DNA of 5,982 bases from Chloroflexota bacterium. Lineage in GTDB: Bacteria > Chloroflexota > Dehalococcoidia > GIF9 > UBA5629. Location of the stretch: positions 1 through 5,982 of the forward strand of contig VGOF01000096.1 of NCBI GenBank assembly GCA_016875975.1, in the 5' to 3' direction. Position numbers and translations under genes: made by a program. Positions within the stretch are counted from its first letter, which is position 1. Every line of letters starts with the position of its first letter. The notes beneath the pieces are model-generated. The model was not told where the DNA came from and did not search any database. It was given only the letters and a program-made list of their open reading frames with translations. This document shows positions 1-4,941 of the stretch, in pieces.

Positions 1-200
1 CCCTCTTTCAGAGCCAGCGCCAGGTTGGCCGTCTCCGTGGTGACGTGGAGACAGGCAGAGATGCGAACGCCCCTGAACGGCTTCTCTTTCTGCAGTCTTT
101 CCCTAATTTGCTTGACCACAGGCATCTCCTGGCCAGCCCATTCGATGCGCAGTTTGCCCTGCTCAGCAAGCGATTCGTCCTTAACGTGATAATCCACCAT
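1..200 (-). CDS. ahcY: S-adenosylhomocysteine hydrolase (adenosylhomocysteinase), N-terminal part only
   Basis: The minus strand reads MVDYHVKDESLAEQGKLRIE and continues with a WAGQEMPVVKQIRERL stretch and the signature RISACLHVTTETANLAL near residues 48-64. This is the conserved beginning of adenosylhomocysteinase, the NAD-dependent enzyme that splits S-adenosylhomocysteine into homocysteine and adenosine in the cytoplasm and so relieves product inhibition of methyltransferases. Only 66 codons are present of a protein that normally has about 410-470 residues; the frame is still open at the window edge, so this is truncation by the window and not a broken gene. The ATG at 200-198 is supported by an AAGGAGG at 218-212 (11 nt away) and a closer GGAAGG at 211-206. 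The gene lies downstream of, and in the same direction as, the MBL/nitroreductase pair, but the 301-nt repeat-filled gap argues for its own transcription. The family call rests on recognising the conserved motif and is secure. Confidence 0.93.
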   Translation of the reverse strand, partial: MVDYHVKDESLAEQGKLRIEWAGQEMPVVKQIRERLQKEKPFRGVRISACLHVTTETANLALALKE

Positions 201-246
201 TTTATCCTTCCCCTCCTTGTCTATGCGAGAGTTCTTCTCCCCACGC

Positions 247-284
247 CATTGCGAGACCCGACGTAGTCGGGGCGTGGCAATCCC
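247..284 (+). repeat. GCAATCC-family palindromic repeat, copy 1
   Basis: CATTGCGAG at the left and GGCAATCCC at the right are imperfect reverse complements. Between them is a perfect 6-bp palindrome, CCCGAC GTA GTCGGG (257-271). The unit resembles the widely dispersed CATTGCGAG...GGCAATC intergenic repeats. It lies in inverse orientation to the copy at 447-492. Confidence 0.75.
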
Positions 285-305
285 GCTGTTACACCTCACC
301 ACACC

Positions 306-346
306 GAGATTCTTCCCCTTCACTATTGTTCAGGGTCAGAATGACA
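306..346 (-). repeat. TCATTCTGAG-family repeat, inverted copy
   Basis: GAGATTCTTC at 306-315 and TCAGAATGACA at 336-346 are the two ends of the TGTCATTCTGA...GAAGAATCTC repeat read on the minus strand. The core between them differs from the CCCGAT-type cores of its neighbours: it is bounded by CCCT (317-320 region) and AGGG (332-335) around an AT-rich centre. It pairs with the copy at 388-427. Confidence 0.7.
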
Positions 347-355
347 AGTCGCACA

Positions 356-380
356 TGTCATTCTGAGTCTTGATACGAAA
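356..380 (+). repeat. TCATTCTGAG-family repeat, degraded copy
   Basis: TGTCATTCTGAGTC is intact (356-369) but is followed by a decayed core (TTGATACGAAAG) that keeps only traces of CCCGATGTA and of the GAAGAATCTC right end. It is a direct repeat of the left end of the copy at 388-427, offset by 32 bases. Confidence 0.65.
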
Positions 381-387
381 GTCCACC

Positions 388-427
388 TGTCATTCTGAGT
401 CCCGATGTAATCGGGCGAAGAATCTCA
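388..427 (+). repeat. TCATTCTGAG-family repeat, intact copy
   Basis: TGTCATTCTGAG (388-399) and GAAGAATCTCA (417-427) flank a perfect palindrome CCCGAT GTA ATCGGG (401-415). The core has the same design, and the same GTA loop, as the core of the other repeat family at 257-271, so the two families share one insert-like centre. Confidence 0.78.
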
Positions 428-446
428 TAGCCTCTACCTCAACTTT

Positions 447-492
447 GGGATTGCCACGTCGCCCCAATATAATCGGGCTCTTCGCAATGACA
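447..492 (-). repeat. GCAATCC-family palindromic repeat, copy 2
   Basis: GGGATTGCCACG at 447-458 and CGCAATGACA at 483-492 mark the ends, in inverse orientation to copy 1. The core (about 462-478) is a slightly decayed version of the CCCGAT..ATCGGG palindrome. The element stops 9 bases before the stop codon of the nitroreductase gene, so it forms the immediate 3' flank of that operon. Confidence 0.72.
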
Positions 493-501
493 AATCACCA
501 T

Positions 502-1083
502 TCATTCTCGAGGGTACTTGTCATAGAATACGAACTCGCTAGTTTCCTTCCGTGGGCGTGGCGCCGGTTGTTCATCAGGCCAGCCCAATGGCACCAACTC
601 TATCAAAGACACATTCTGCGGCAGACCCAGTATCTTGCCTGCTGCCTCTGCGTCCATCAGCCCCGTGTGCACCGTGCCTAAGCCCAGTGCATGTGCTGCC
701 AGCGACAGGTTATGTACCGCCAGGGCCACATCGAACATATACCAGTAGTCGCCTTTATCTGTAGCCGGCAGGCTCTTATCGTCTTCGCCTTTGTAGTATC
801 CCGAAAGCCCGCGCTCGGCACAGGCGGCTATGACCACGGGCGCATTTCGCACCGCCTCGGTAGCCGGATTGGCTCTGCCTGGCCTGGTGCCTTTCAACGT
901 GTCCGCCAGCCTGGACTTGGTCTCCTTATCACGGACGATGACAAACCTCCAGCACTGGGTATTGGCCCAGGATGGTGCCCAGCGAGCTGCCTCCAGGAGG
1001 GTTTGCAGTGTCTCATCGCTGACAGGCTTATCGCTGTATTTCCTGATGCTACGCCTGCCTTTGATAGCTTCCATTACGTCCAT
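502..1083 (-). CDS. Nitroreductase family FMN-dependent oxidoreductase
   Basis: The 193-residue product is a full-length single-domain member of the nitroreductase superfamily, cytoplasmic FMN flavoproteins that usually work as dimers and use NAD(P)H to reduce nitroaromatics, quinones, flavins or unknown natural substrates. Visible landmarks are the N-terminal FMN phosphate motif RRSIRKY (residues 10-16), the APSWANTQCWRF segment (36-47), the AxxAxGLGTVHTGL helix-loop (about 130-142) and the closing PLGWPDEQPAPRPRK (165-179), which is typical of the family end. The ATG at 1083 has an AGGAG at 1097-1093 with 9-nt spacing. The gene begins 33 nt after the stop of the MBL-fold gene on the same strand, so the two are probably co-transcribed. 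A redox partner relationship with the hydrolase is possible, but nothing in the sequence fixes the substrate. Subfamily is not assigned. Confidence 0.92.
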   Translation of the reverse strand: MDVMEAIKGRRSIRKYSDKPVSDETLQTLLEAARWAPSWANTQCWRFVIVRDKETKSRLADTLKGTRPGRANPATEAVRNAPVVIAACAERGLSGYYKGEDDKSLPATDKGDYWYMFDVALAVHNLSLAAHALGLGTVHTGLMDAEAAGKILGLPQNVSLIELVPLGWPDEQPAPRPRKETSEFVFYDKYPRE

Positions 1084-1116
1084 TATCGTTATCTCCTGGT
1101 GAAGTCGAAACTGAAG

Positions 1117-2094
1117 TCAGACCAGCCCGTAGAGTATGCCGTCGCCCTGTATCCTGTGTTGTACCTTTCCGCTTGTTTCCAGGTAGCGGAGGTGGGCGAC
1201 GGTCTCGCCAATGGCAAACCATTTCTGCTGCGCTGGGAATTCCTCCCACGATTTACAATCGATGTCCCAGGTTATGTATGGGGCAATCTGCCAGGCATTC
1301 TTTTCACCGTCTTCCAGCGCTGCCAGCGCCTCGTTGAGCCGGCTCCGGTGGTGCTCCTGCAGCTCTGCAATCCTCTGCTTGTGTTCGTGCCACAGGCTGC
1401 GATGTCCGGGTAAAACCAGGCTGACATCCAGCGATGACACCTTTGCCAGACTTGCCAGGTAGTGTCGCAGCGAATCGTCCATCTGCAACCACACCGTAAT
1501 GTTGGGGGTAATATCAAACAGGATGTGGTCGCCGGAGACGAAGACCTTTTTCTTGGCCTCGTAGAGGCACATGTGCCCCGGCGTATGCCCTGGGGTATGA
1601 ATGCACTGGAAGGAGTAGTCACCGATGCTTATCGCATCGCCCTCTTTCACAGGAGTGAACTTTATCTCCTGCCTGGGGCTGTATTTGTAGCCTGGATGGC
1701 TGCGCCAAGCCCGGTCCAATTCCTCAGCAGGGAAACCGTGCTGTATGTAAAACTTCGAGACCTCAAGGATGTGCGCCACCTGCCTCTCATAGGTCAGAAA
1801 TGCAGCCTCCGCCCAGTTGAAGTATACCTTGGAAGACTCCCTGGCGAGGGTGGCCGTCAACCCCAGGTGGTCGGCATGGAGGTGTGTGATATAAAAATCG
1901 GTCTTGTCCAAATCCACGCCCAGCTCATTCAGGTAGGACATCATGGGATTCAGGCATTCCTCGCGGTTCATTCCTGTGTCGATAATCAGGAACCTCCCAT
2001 CGCCCTTTATCAAGTAGGAATTCAAAGACTTCAAAGGGTTCTTGGGCAGCGGTATCTCCATACGGTAAAGGTCAGGCAATATCTGTTCTATCAT
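1117..2094 (-). CDS. Metallo-beta-lactamase-fold hydrolase (glyoxalase II-like superfamily)
   Basis: The 325-residue protein carries the complete metal-site signature of the MBL fold: THLHADHLG (H71, H73, D75, H76), HTPGHTPGH (metal ligand most likely H170), SGDHI (D189) and LPGH (H231). It therefore probably binds two metal ions and hydrolyses a thioester, lactone or phosphoester; the clear HTPGHTPG and the C-terminal helical extension (about 235-325) resemble thioesterase/RNase-Z-unlike stand-alone MBL hydrolases. The exact substrate cannot be read. The open frame extends 54 codons upstream to 2256, but that part does not look like an MBL N-terminus. The MIEQILPDLYRMEIPLP start at 2094 has GGAG at 2105-2102 with 7-nt spacing and gives the usual N-terminal strand. 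No signal peptide is seen, so it is probably cytoplasmic. It is the first gene of the pair with the nitroreductase. Confidence 0.9.
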   Translation of the reverse strand: MIEQILPDLYRMEIPLPKNPLKSLNSYLIKGDGRFLIIDTGMNREECLNPMMSYLNELGVDLDKTDFYITHLHADHLGLTATLARESSKVYFNWAEAAFLTYERQVAHILEVSKFYIQHGFPAEELDRAWRSHPGYKYSPRQEIKFTPVKEGDAISIGDYSFQCIHTPGHTPGHMCLYEAKKKVFVSGDHILFDITPNITVWLQMDDSLRHYLASLAKVSSLDVSLVLPGHRSLWHEHKQRIAELQEHHRSRLNEALAALEDGEKNAWQIAPYITWDIDCKSWEEFPAQQKWFAIGETVAHLRYLETSGKVQHRIQGDGILYGLV

Positions 2095-2101
2095 CTCTAA
2101 T

Positions 2102-2105
2102 CTCC
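2102..2105 (-). promoter_or_regulatory. Ribosome binding site that sets the MBL gene start
   Basis: GGAG on the minus strand lies 7 nt before the ATG at 2094. No comparable site precedes the far-upstream ATG at 2256, so this decides the start in favour of the 325-residue form. Confidence 0.65.
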
Positions 2106-2199
2106 AGGCAAAACGCTGTCGGTATTGTATCACCTTTCCCCCTTTTGTCCCAAACACTCGTACCACTCCAGCTATTCGGCTCTGAGACTTGACAGTGCA

Positions 2200-2208
2200 T
2201 GATATAAT
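2200..2208 (+). promoter_or_regulatory. Candidate extended -10 promoter
   Basis: TGATATAAT matches the extended -10 consensus (TG, one base, TATAAT). A recognisable -35 at 17-nt spacing is missing; the TTGACA-like bases at 2189-2194 are too close. It would give a leader of about 240 nt before the plus-strand gene. Either this or the promoter at 2230 could be used. Confidence 0.35.
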
Positions 2209-2229
2209 GTAGCAAACGAGACCACAAAT

Positions 2230-2257
2230 TTGGTAACGTTCAATTACAGAATACAAT
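2230..2257 (+). promoter_or_regulatory. Candidate sigma70-type promoter for the exported-protein operon
   Basis: TTGGTA (2230-2235), a 16-nt spacer and TACAAT (2252-2257) form a reasonable -35/-10 pair. Transcription would begin near 2264, just upstream of the structured leader, leaving an untranslated region of about 190 nt. Consensus matching only. Confidence 0.42.
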
Positions 2258-2292
2258 AGTAGGCTCTAAGGCAAGTGGGGGGGTGATCGTCC

Positions 2293-2396
2293 TCGGTCAG
2301 GTAGGTAGTTGCGTAGCGCGAAAGTTTTGTATTGGCGGGAGGCAGTGAGAGGCTAGTCGCAATATGGTCACCTGACTGGCAGGGAGTCAATGGTGA
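2293..2396 (+). ncRNA. Candidate structured leader RNA (riboswitch- or attenuator-like), family unknown
   Basis: A long-range helix is visible: 2293-2302 (TCGGTCAGGT) pairs with 2370-2379 (ACCTGACTGG), ten pairs with two G-U. It encloses a second helix, TTGCG (2309-2313) with CGCAA (2358-2362), continued by TAG (2314-2316) with CTA (2353-2355) after a 2-nt bulge. The 3' strand of the outer helix can instead form a local hairpin, TCACCTGACT (2368-2377) with AGTCA (2385-2389) and GGTGA (2392-2396) around a 7-nt loop, with a 2-nt bulge. Two competing folds just before a terminator hairpin are the usual plan of a riboswitch or attenuator. I compared it by eye with c-di-GMP, cobalamin, TPP, SAM, fluoride and SRP RNA consensus motifs and found no match. 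Pairing was read by eye, not computed. Confidence 0.42.
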
Positions 2397-2420
2397 AACC
2401 GACCTAAGCGGGTCGGTTTT
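2396..2420 (+). terminator. Terminator-like hairpin upstream of the exported-protein gene
   Basis: AAACCGACC (2396-2404) and GGTCGGTTT (2411-2419) form a perfect 9-bp stem with a 6-nt loop, followed by TTTTGTGTTTTG. The T-rich side is only on the plus strand, so it is oriented to stop transcription entering the 2457 gene. It lies 24 nt before the ribosome binding site, so it fits a conditional (leader) terminator better than a simple gene-end terminator, since no plus-strand gene ends nearby. Confidence 0.6.
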
Positions 2421-2443
2421 GTGTTTTGAGGGAATGGTGTAGC

Positions 2444-2450
2444 AGGAGGT
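2444..2450 (+). promoter_or_regulatory. Strong ribosome binding site of the exported multidomain gene
   Basis: AGGAGGT with 6-nt spacing to the ATG at 2457. It fixes the start and lies outside the terminator-like hairpin, so translation would be open once transcription reads through. Confidence 0.8.
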
Positions 2451-2456
2451 GTTAGG

Positions 2457-4940
2457 ATGGTGGTCAGTCTAAACAGAATTCTCAAGGATCGAGGTAGAGG
2501 GCTTGCCTCTGCCACGCTTATTCTCGTTATAGCCCTGGCTCTGTCATTATTTCCCAGTGTAGTGCGGGCAGACAGCCGTACTGCGGACGGAGCAGCTTCT
2601 GGTGATGAGCCCTCAATTCAATCCGGCACTGTCTCCAAACCATGGGTTGACGCAGAGATCGACCAGGCGCTGGCCACGGGCAAGTCGGCATTCTTGTACT
2701 TCTATGCTGATTGGTGCCCTTATTGCCAGAAACAGAAGCCGATAGTAGATGAACTGGAGAACAAGTACGCGGAGGCAATTGCCTTCATCCGTGTCAATGG
2801 CTCGGGCGAACCCCAAGCCCTGGAGGAATTCGGCGTGACAGCTTTCCCTGCCATGTTCTTCATATGGGGCAAAGATGCAGGCGGGGAATACATATATCAA
2901 CAATACATGGGGCTCACGGACGAGGAGACATTGAGTGACGAATTTGATACCGCCCGGACGTTCAACGGTGGGTCAGACACAGCGGTTCCGGCAAGGGCAG
3001 AAAACATTTGCTATTATGCCGGGCCGGATACCTCTCCGGATTCGCTGCAACTAACAGATTTCACTGTGGTGGGGCAAACGCCGCTAAGAGTAGGCGATAC
3101 CATTAACGTAGCATTCAAACTGACAAACCTTGCTGGGCAGGATGTTAATCTTGGTCAAAAAAGTGTCTTCGTAGCCGCCACAGACCCTAATAACAACGAC
3201 GCCTCTTTCGGATTCACGTATCCCGTCCGAGGCATATTTGCAGCGCGCCAGACTCTTTCCATTCAGGTTTCCAGGGTTCTGGACAAACCAGGGACATGGG
3301 TAGTTTGGCCCTCGTACCAGCTTGCTCCCGTAGCTAGGGGAGCAGCGAAGTTGGGACCTTACAAATGGCACGCCTGTTCTCTGACAGTTCAGACTGCGCT
3401 TGTGCCTCCACCAGTTACTCCCAAGCCAATTGTGCCTTCAATAGTCGTGCCTCCACCAGTTACGCCTCCGCCAGTGGCACCTGCGCCAGTTGTGCCTGCG
3501 CCAGTCGTTCCCGAGGTACCAAAAACAGTGAACGTGACACTTCCCGGGGGACTAACGAAGGCGTTCAATTTGCCGACTAAGGACATCGTCAAAGAAGGCC
3601 CTATCTCAATGGCGGATGGTTTTCAGGATAGCGACAAGGACGGCGTCCCGAACTTCTTGGATGAGTGCCCAAATACACCTGCTGGTAAGCCGGTGTTTGA
3701 CAACGGGTGTAGATGTCAGGACAGCGATGGAGGCATGAACTACGATGTCAAAGGAAATATCCGCATAATGCCCGTGGCCGGTCTGCAGAAGTCGGAGACC
3801 GTCGCTTGGGACACATGTGGTACTGGCGGCAACGTTGAGGAACGTTACTGCAATCCTGACTATGAAACCGGCAAAAGCACCGACCCAGTCTCGAACAAAA
3901 CGGAGTATTGCGGGTTTGGTTGTTCTGAGGGGAAGTGCAAAAAAATGGGCCCCTGTGCCTCAGCGGAAGGGAGTTGTAGAGATGGGATTCAGAACCAGGG
4001 TGAAGCCGGAGTTGACTGCGGCGGGAAATGCCCACCCTGCAATACAAAGTGCACCACCGGGACAAGATGGGCACCTCCTGACACCCCATGCACCACTCAC
4101 CATCCCGCAGACCCACACAGGGTAAACTACACTTGGACGGATGATTCAGACTTCGAATCCGTCTGCCGCCGCGTTGAAGTATGCCACAAGGACCTCGATT
4201 GGATAATTGAAGAAGCGTTACAATGCTGTGGTGCCTCAAGTGAGGAAGAGGTTAACAAGACAGTCTGCCCGACCCTTTGCACCCAGACTCTCAAAGAAAG
4301 CGGTACAAGCTGCCAGAGATGCGTCGGTTTATACCTAATCAGAGGGCTGGGAACATCCGCAAGATGGATGAAGGAATACCAAAAGCCCACGGGTCCATGG
4401 CCGGAAACTGCGGAGCATTTAATAAACCATCATAAGACAGGAATATGCAGGCATTACGCACTGGCGCTGACGACCTTACTGAGAAAAGCAGGTTACTCCC
4501 CGTACGACGTCGGTATGAACTGCGATGGTGCACACTGCTATAACGTAGTTAGGTTGCCCGGCGATATCAAATGGCATGTCGTTGATACAACTGGGAACAA
4601 CACTGGCGACATCAACCTCGGGGGATTGCCCAATTATAGCTATCCCTATTGCGCCGCTTTGAATGAGGACAACTGGTGTTTTCGGATTAAAGACCCGATG
4701 GGACCTGGAGGCAGTTACTATACTGGGACAATAGAAGACCTTGATAAATACTGGTCTACTGCTGAGAAGGGATTGTCGTATGAATATCCGTTCAAATCAG
4801 ACCACTGCTCGGGCCCGGAAAGGATCAGAAAGGAGCACCTGCCGGAGTGCGGCCCGGGAGTGGCATGCCATCGGGACAATTACAGGATTCCAGATTGGGC
4901 ACCGAGATTGAAGCAAATCGCAGGATGTGGAGGTCCCTAA
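2457..4940 (+). CDS. Exported multidomain protein: thioredoxin-like domain, Cys-rich region and transglutaminase-like domain
   Basis: The 827-residue protein has a signal peptide (basic residues to 15, hydrophobic core about 20-36, likely cleavage after VRA38). Residues about 60-165 are thioredoxin-like, with ADWCPYC (C87, C90) and the cis-proline motif FPAMFF (P131). Residues about 185-312 look like a beta-sandwich. Residues 316-354 are a Pro/Val linker. DSDKDGVPNFLDECPNTP (391-408) is a thrombospondin-3-like calcium motif. Residues 418-532 are Cys-rich and contain GVDCGGKCPPC (518-528). The C-terminal part carries a transglutaminase-like fold: TGICRHYALA (C664), GAHCYNVV (H693), WHVVDTT (D710), the expected Cys/His/Asp triad of papain-like proteases, amidases or cross-linking enzymes. 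There are 36 cysteines, 32 of them after residue 400. No membrane anchor is seen, so it is probably secreted or held by the next gene's product. The domain combination is not one I recognise, and the substrate is unknown. Confidence 0.88.
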   Translation: MVVSLNRILKDRGRGLASATLILVIALALSLFPSVVRADSRTADGAASGDEPSIQSGTVSKPWVDAEIDQALATGKSAFLYFYADWCPYCQKQKPIVDELENKYAEAIAFIRVNGSGEPQALEEFGVTAFPAMFFIWGKDAGGEYIYQQYMGLTDEETLSDEFDTARTFNGGSDTAVPARAENICYYAGPDTSPDSLQLTDFTVVGQTPLRVGDTINVAFKLTNLAGQDVNLGQKSVFVAATDPNNNDASFGFTYPVRGIFAARQTLSIQVSRVLDKPGTWVVWPSYQLAPVARGAAKLGPYKWHACSLTVQTALVPPPVTPKPIVPSIVVPPPVTPPPVAPAPVVPAPVVPEVPKTVNVTLPGGLTKAFNLPTKDIVKEGPISMADGFQDSDKDGVPNFLDECPNTPAGKPVFDNGCRCQDSDGGMNYDVKGNIRIMPVAGLQKSETVAWDTCGTGGNVEERYCNPDYETGKSTDPVSNKTEYCGFGCSEGKCKKMGPCASAEGSCRDGIQNQGEAGVDCGGKCPPCNTKCTTGTRWAPPDTPCTTHHPADPHRVNYTWTDDSDFESVCRRVEVCHKDLDWIIEEALQCCGASSEEEVNKTVCPTLCTQTLKESGTSCQRCVGLYLIRGLGTSARWMKEYQKPTGPWPETAEHLINHHKTGICRHYALALTTLLRKAGYSPYDVGMNCDGAHCYNVVRLPGDIKWHVVDTTGNNTGDINLGGLPNYSYPYCAALNEDNWCFRIKDPMGPGGSYYTGTIEDLDKYWSTAEKGLSYEYPFKSDHCSGPERIRKEHLPECGPGVACHRDNYRIPDWAPRLKQIAGCGGP
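3402..3518 (+). repeat. Degenerate VPxPVxP repeat coding for a Pro/Val linker
   Basis: About 39 codons (residues 316-354) repeat the theme CCxCCAGTTxxGCCT, giving VPPPVTP, VPPPVTPPPVAP, APVVPAPVVP. This is an extended, unstructured spacer between the beta-rich segment and the calcium-motif/Cys-rich part. Such tracts separate domains in exported proteins and vary in length by slippage. Confidence 0.8.
4929..4934 (+). promoter_or_regulatory. Ribosome binding site overlapping the end of the upstream gene
   Basis: GGAGGT lies within the last codons of the multidomain gene, 7 nt before the ATG at 4942. It argues for ATG 4942 over the in-frame GTG at 4927, which would sit upstream of the site, and it means translation of the two genes is probably coupled. 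Confidence 0.75.
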
Positions 4941-4941
4941 C

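Larger units (their letters stand above)
247..492. repeat. Nested inverted-repeat module (two repeat families, one inside the other)
   Basis: The outer pair is CGTGGCAATCCC at 273-284 and its exact reverse complement GGGATTGCCACG at 447-458. It is flanked outward by CATTGCGAG at 247-255 and the related CTCTTCGCAATG at 478-489. The inner pair is GAGATTCTTC at 306-315 and its exact complement GAAGAATCTC at 417-426, with TCAGAATGACA at 336-346 matching TGTCATTCTGA at 388-398 and again at 356-366. Both families have the layout half-site, small palindrome, half-site. Such units are well known as dispersed intergenic repeats in many bacteria, by established experience and not by a search here. Read as RNA or single-stranded DNA the whole module could fold into one long hairpin of about 245 nt. 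Confidence 0.8.
201..501. other. Intergenic region filled with palindromic repeats
   Basis: No supportable gene lies here. The open frames in this stretch run through repeats and have no ribosome binding site. The right-hand 250 bases are a nested set of inverted repeats, annotated separately. The first ~45 bases hold the ahcY ribosome binding site and presumably its 5' leader; I could not find a convincing -35/-10 pair for ahcY on the minus strand. The hairpins beginning about 10 nt beyond the nitroreductase stop codon could serve as the transcription terminator of that operon, although no run of T follows them on the minus strand. Confidence 0.7.
2095..2456. other. Divergent intergenic control region
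   Basis: This gap separates the minus-strand MBL operon from the plus-strand exported-protein operon. The plus strand holds two candidate promoters (near 2203 and 2230-2257), a structured leader (2293-2396), a terminator-like hairpin (2396-2419) and a strong ribosome binding site (2444-2450), each listed separately. On the minus strand the AT-rich part around 2200-2260 could also serve the MBL gene, but no clear -35/-10 pair was found there. Confidence 0.7.

Noticed and set aside
45..266. 73-codon plus-strand open frame
   Set aside because: It is antisense to the ahcY start, and the AhcY motif on the minus strand is unmistakable.
247..492. CRISPR array
   Set aside because: Repeats are inverted, of two kinds and unevenly spaced, with no unique spacers of constant length.
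370..681. 103-codon plus-strand open frame
   Set aside because: It runs through the palindromic repeats and the antisense of the nitroreductase end.
691..1413. 240-codon plus-strand open frame
   Set aside because: It lies antisense to the nitroreductase and MBL genes, has no ribosome binding site and its translation shows no recognisable domain.
1462..2100. 212-codon plus-strand open frame
   Set aside because: It is the reverse of the MBL-fold gene, whose metal motifs are complete; the antisense translation is not protein-like.
2258..2420. SRP RNA, tmRNA or c-di-GMP riboswitch
   Set aside because: GGTCAGGTAGG and GCGAAAG looked suggestive, but the conserved GGAAGG/GCAGCC of SRP RNA, the tRNA-like ends of tmRNA and the GGGACGCAAAGCC core of c-di-GMP-I are absent.
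3748..4239. 163-codon minus-strand open frame
   Set aside because: It is antisense to the Cys-rich part of the exported protein; its cysteines and arginines mirror the sense codons.
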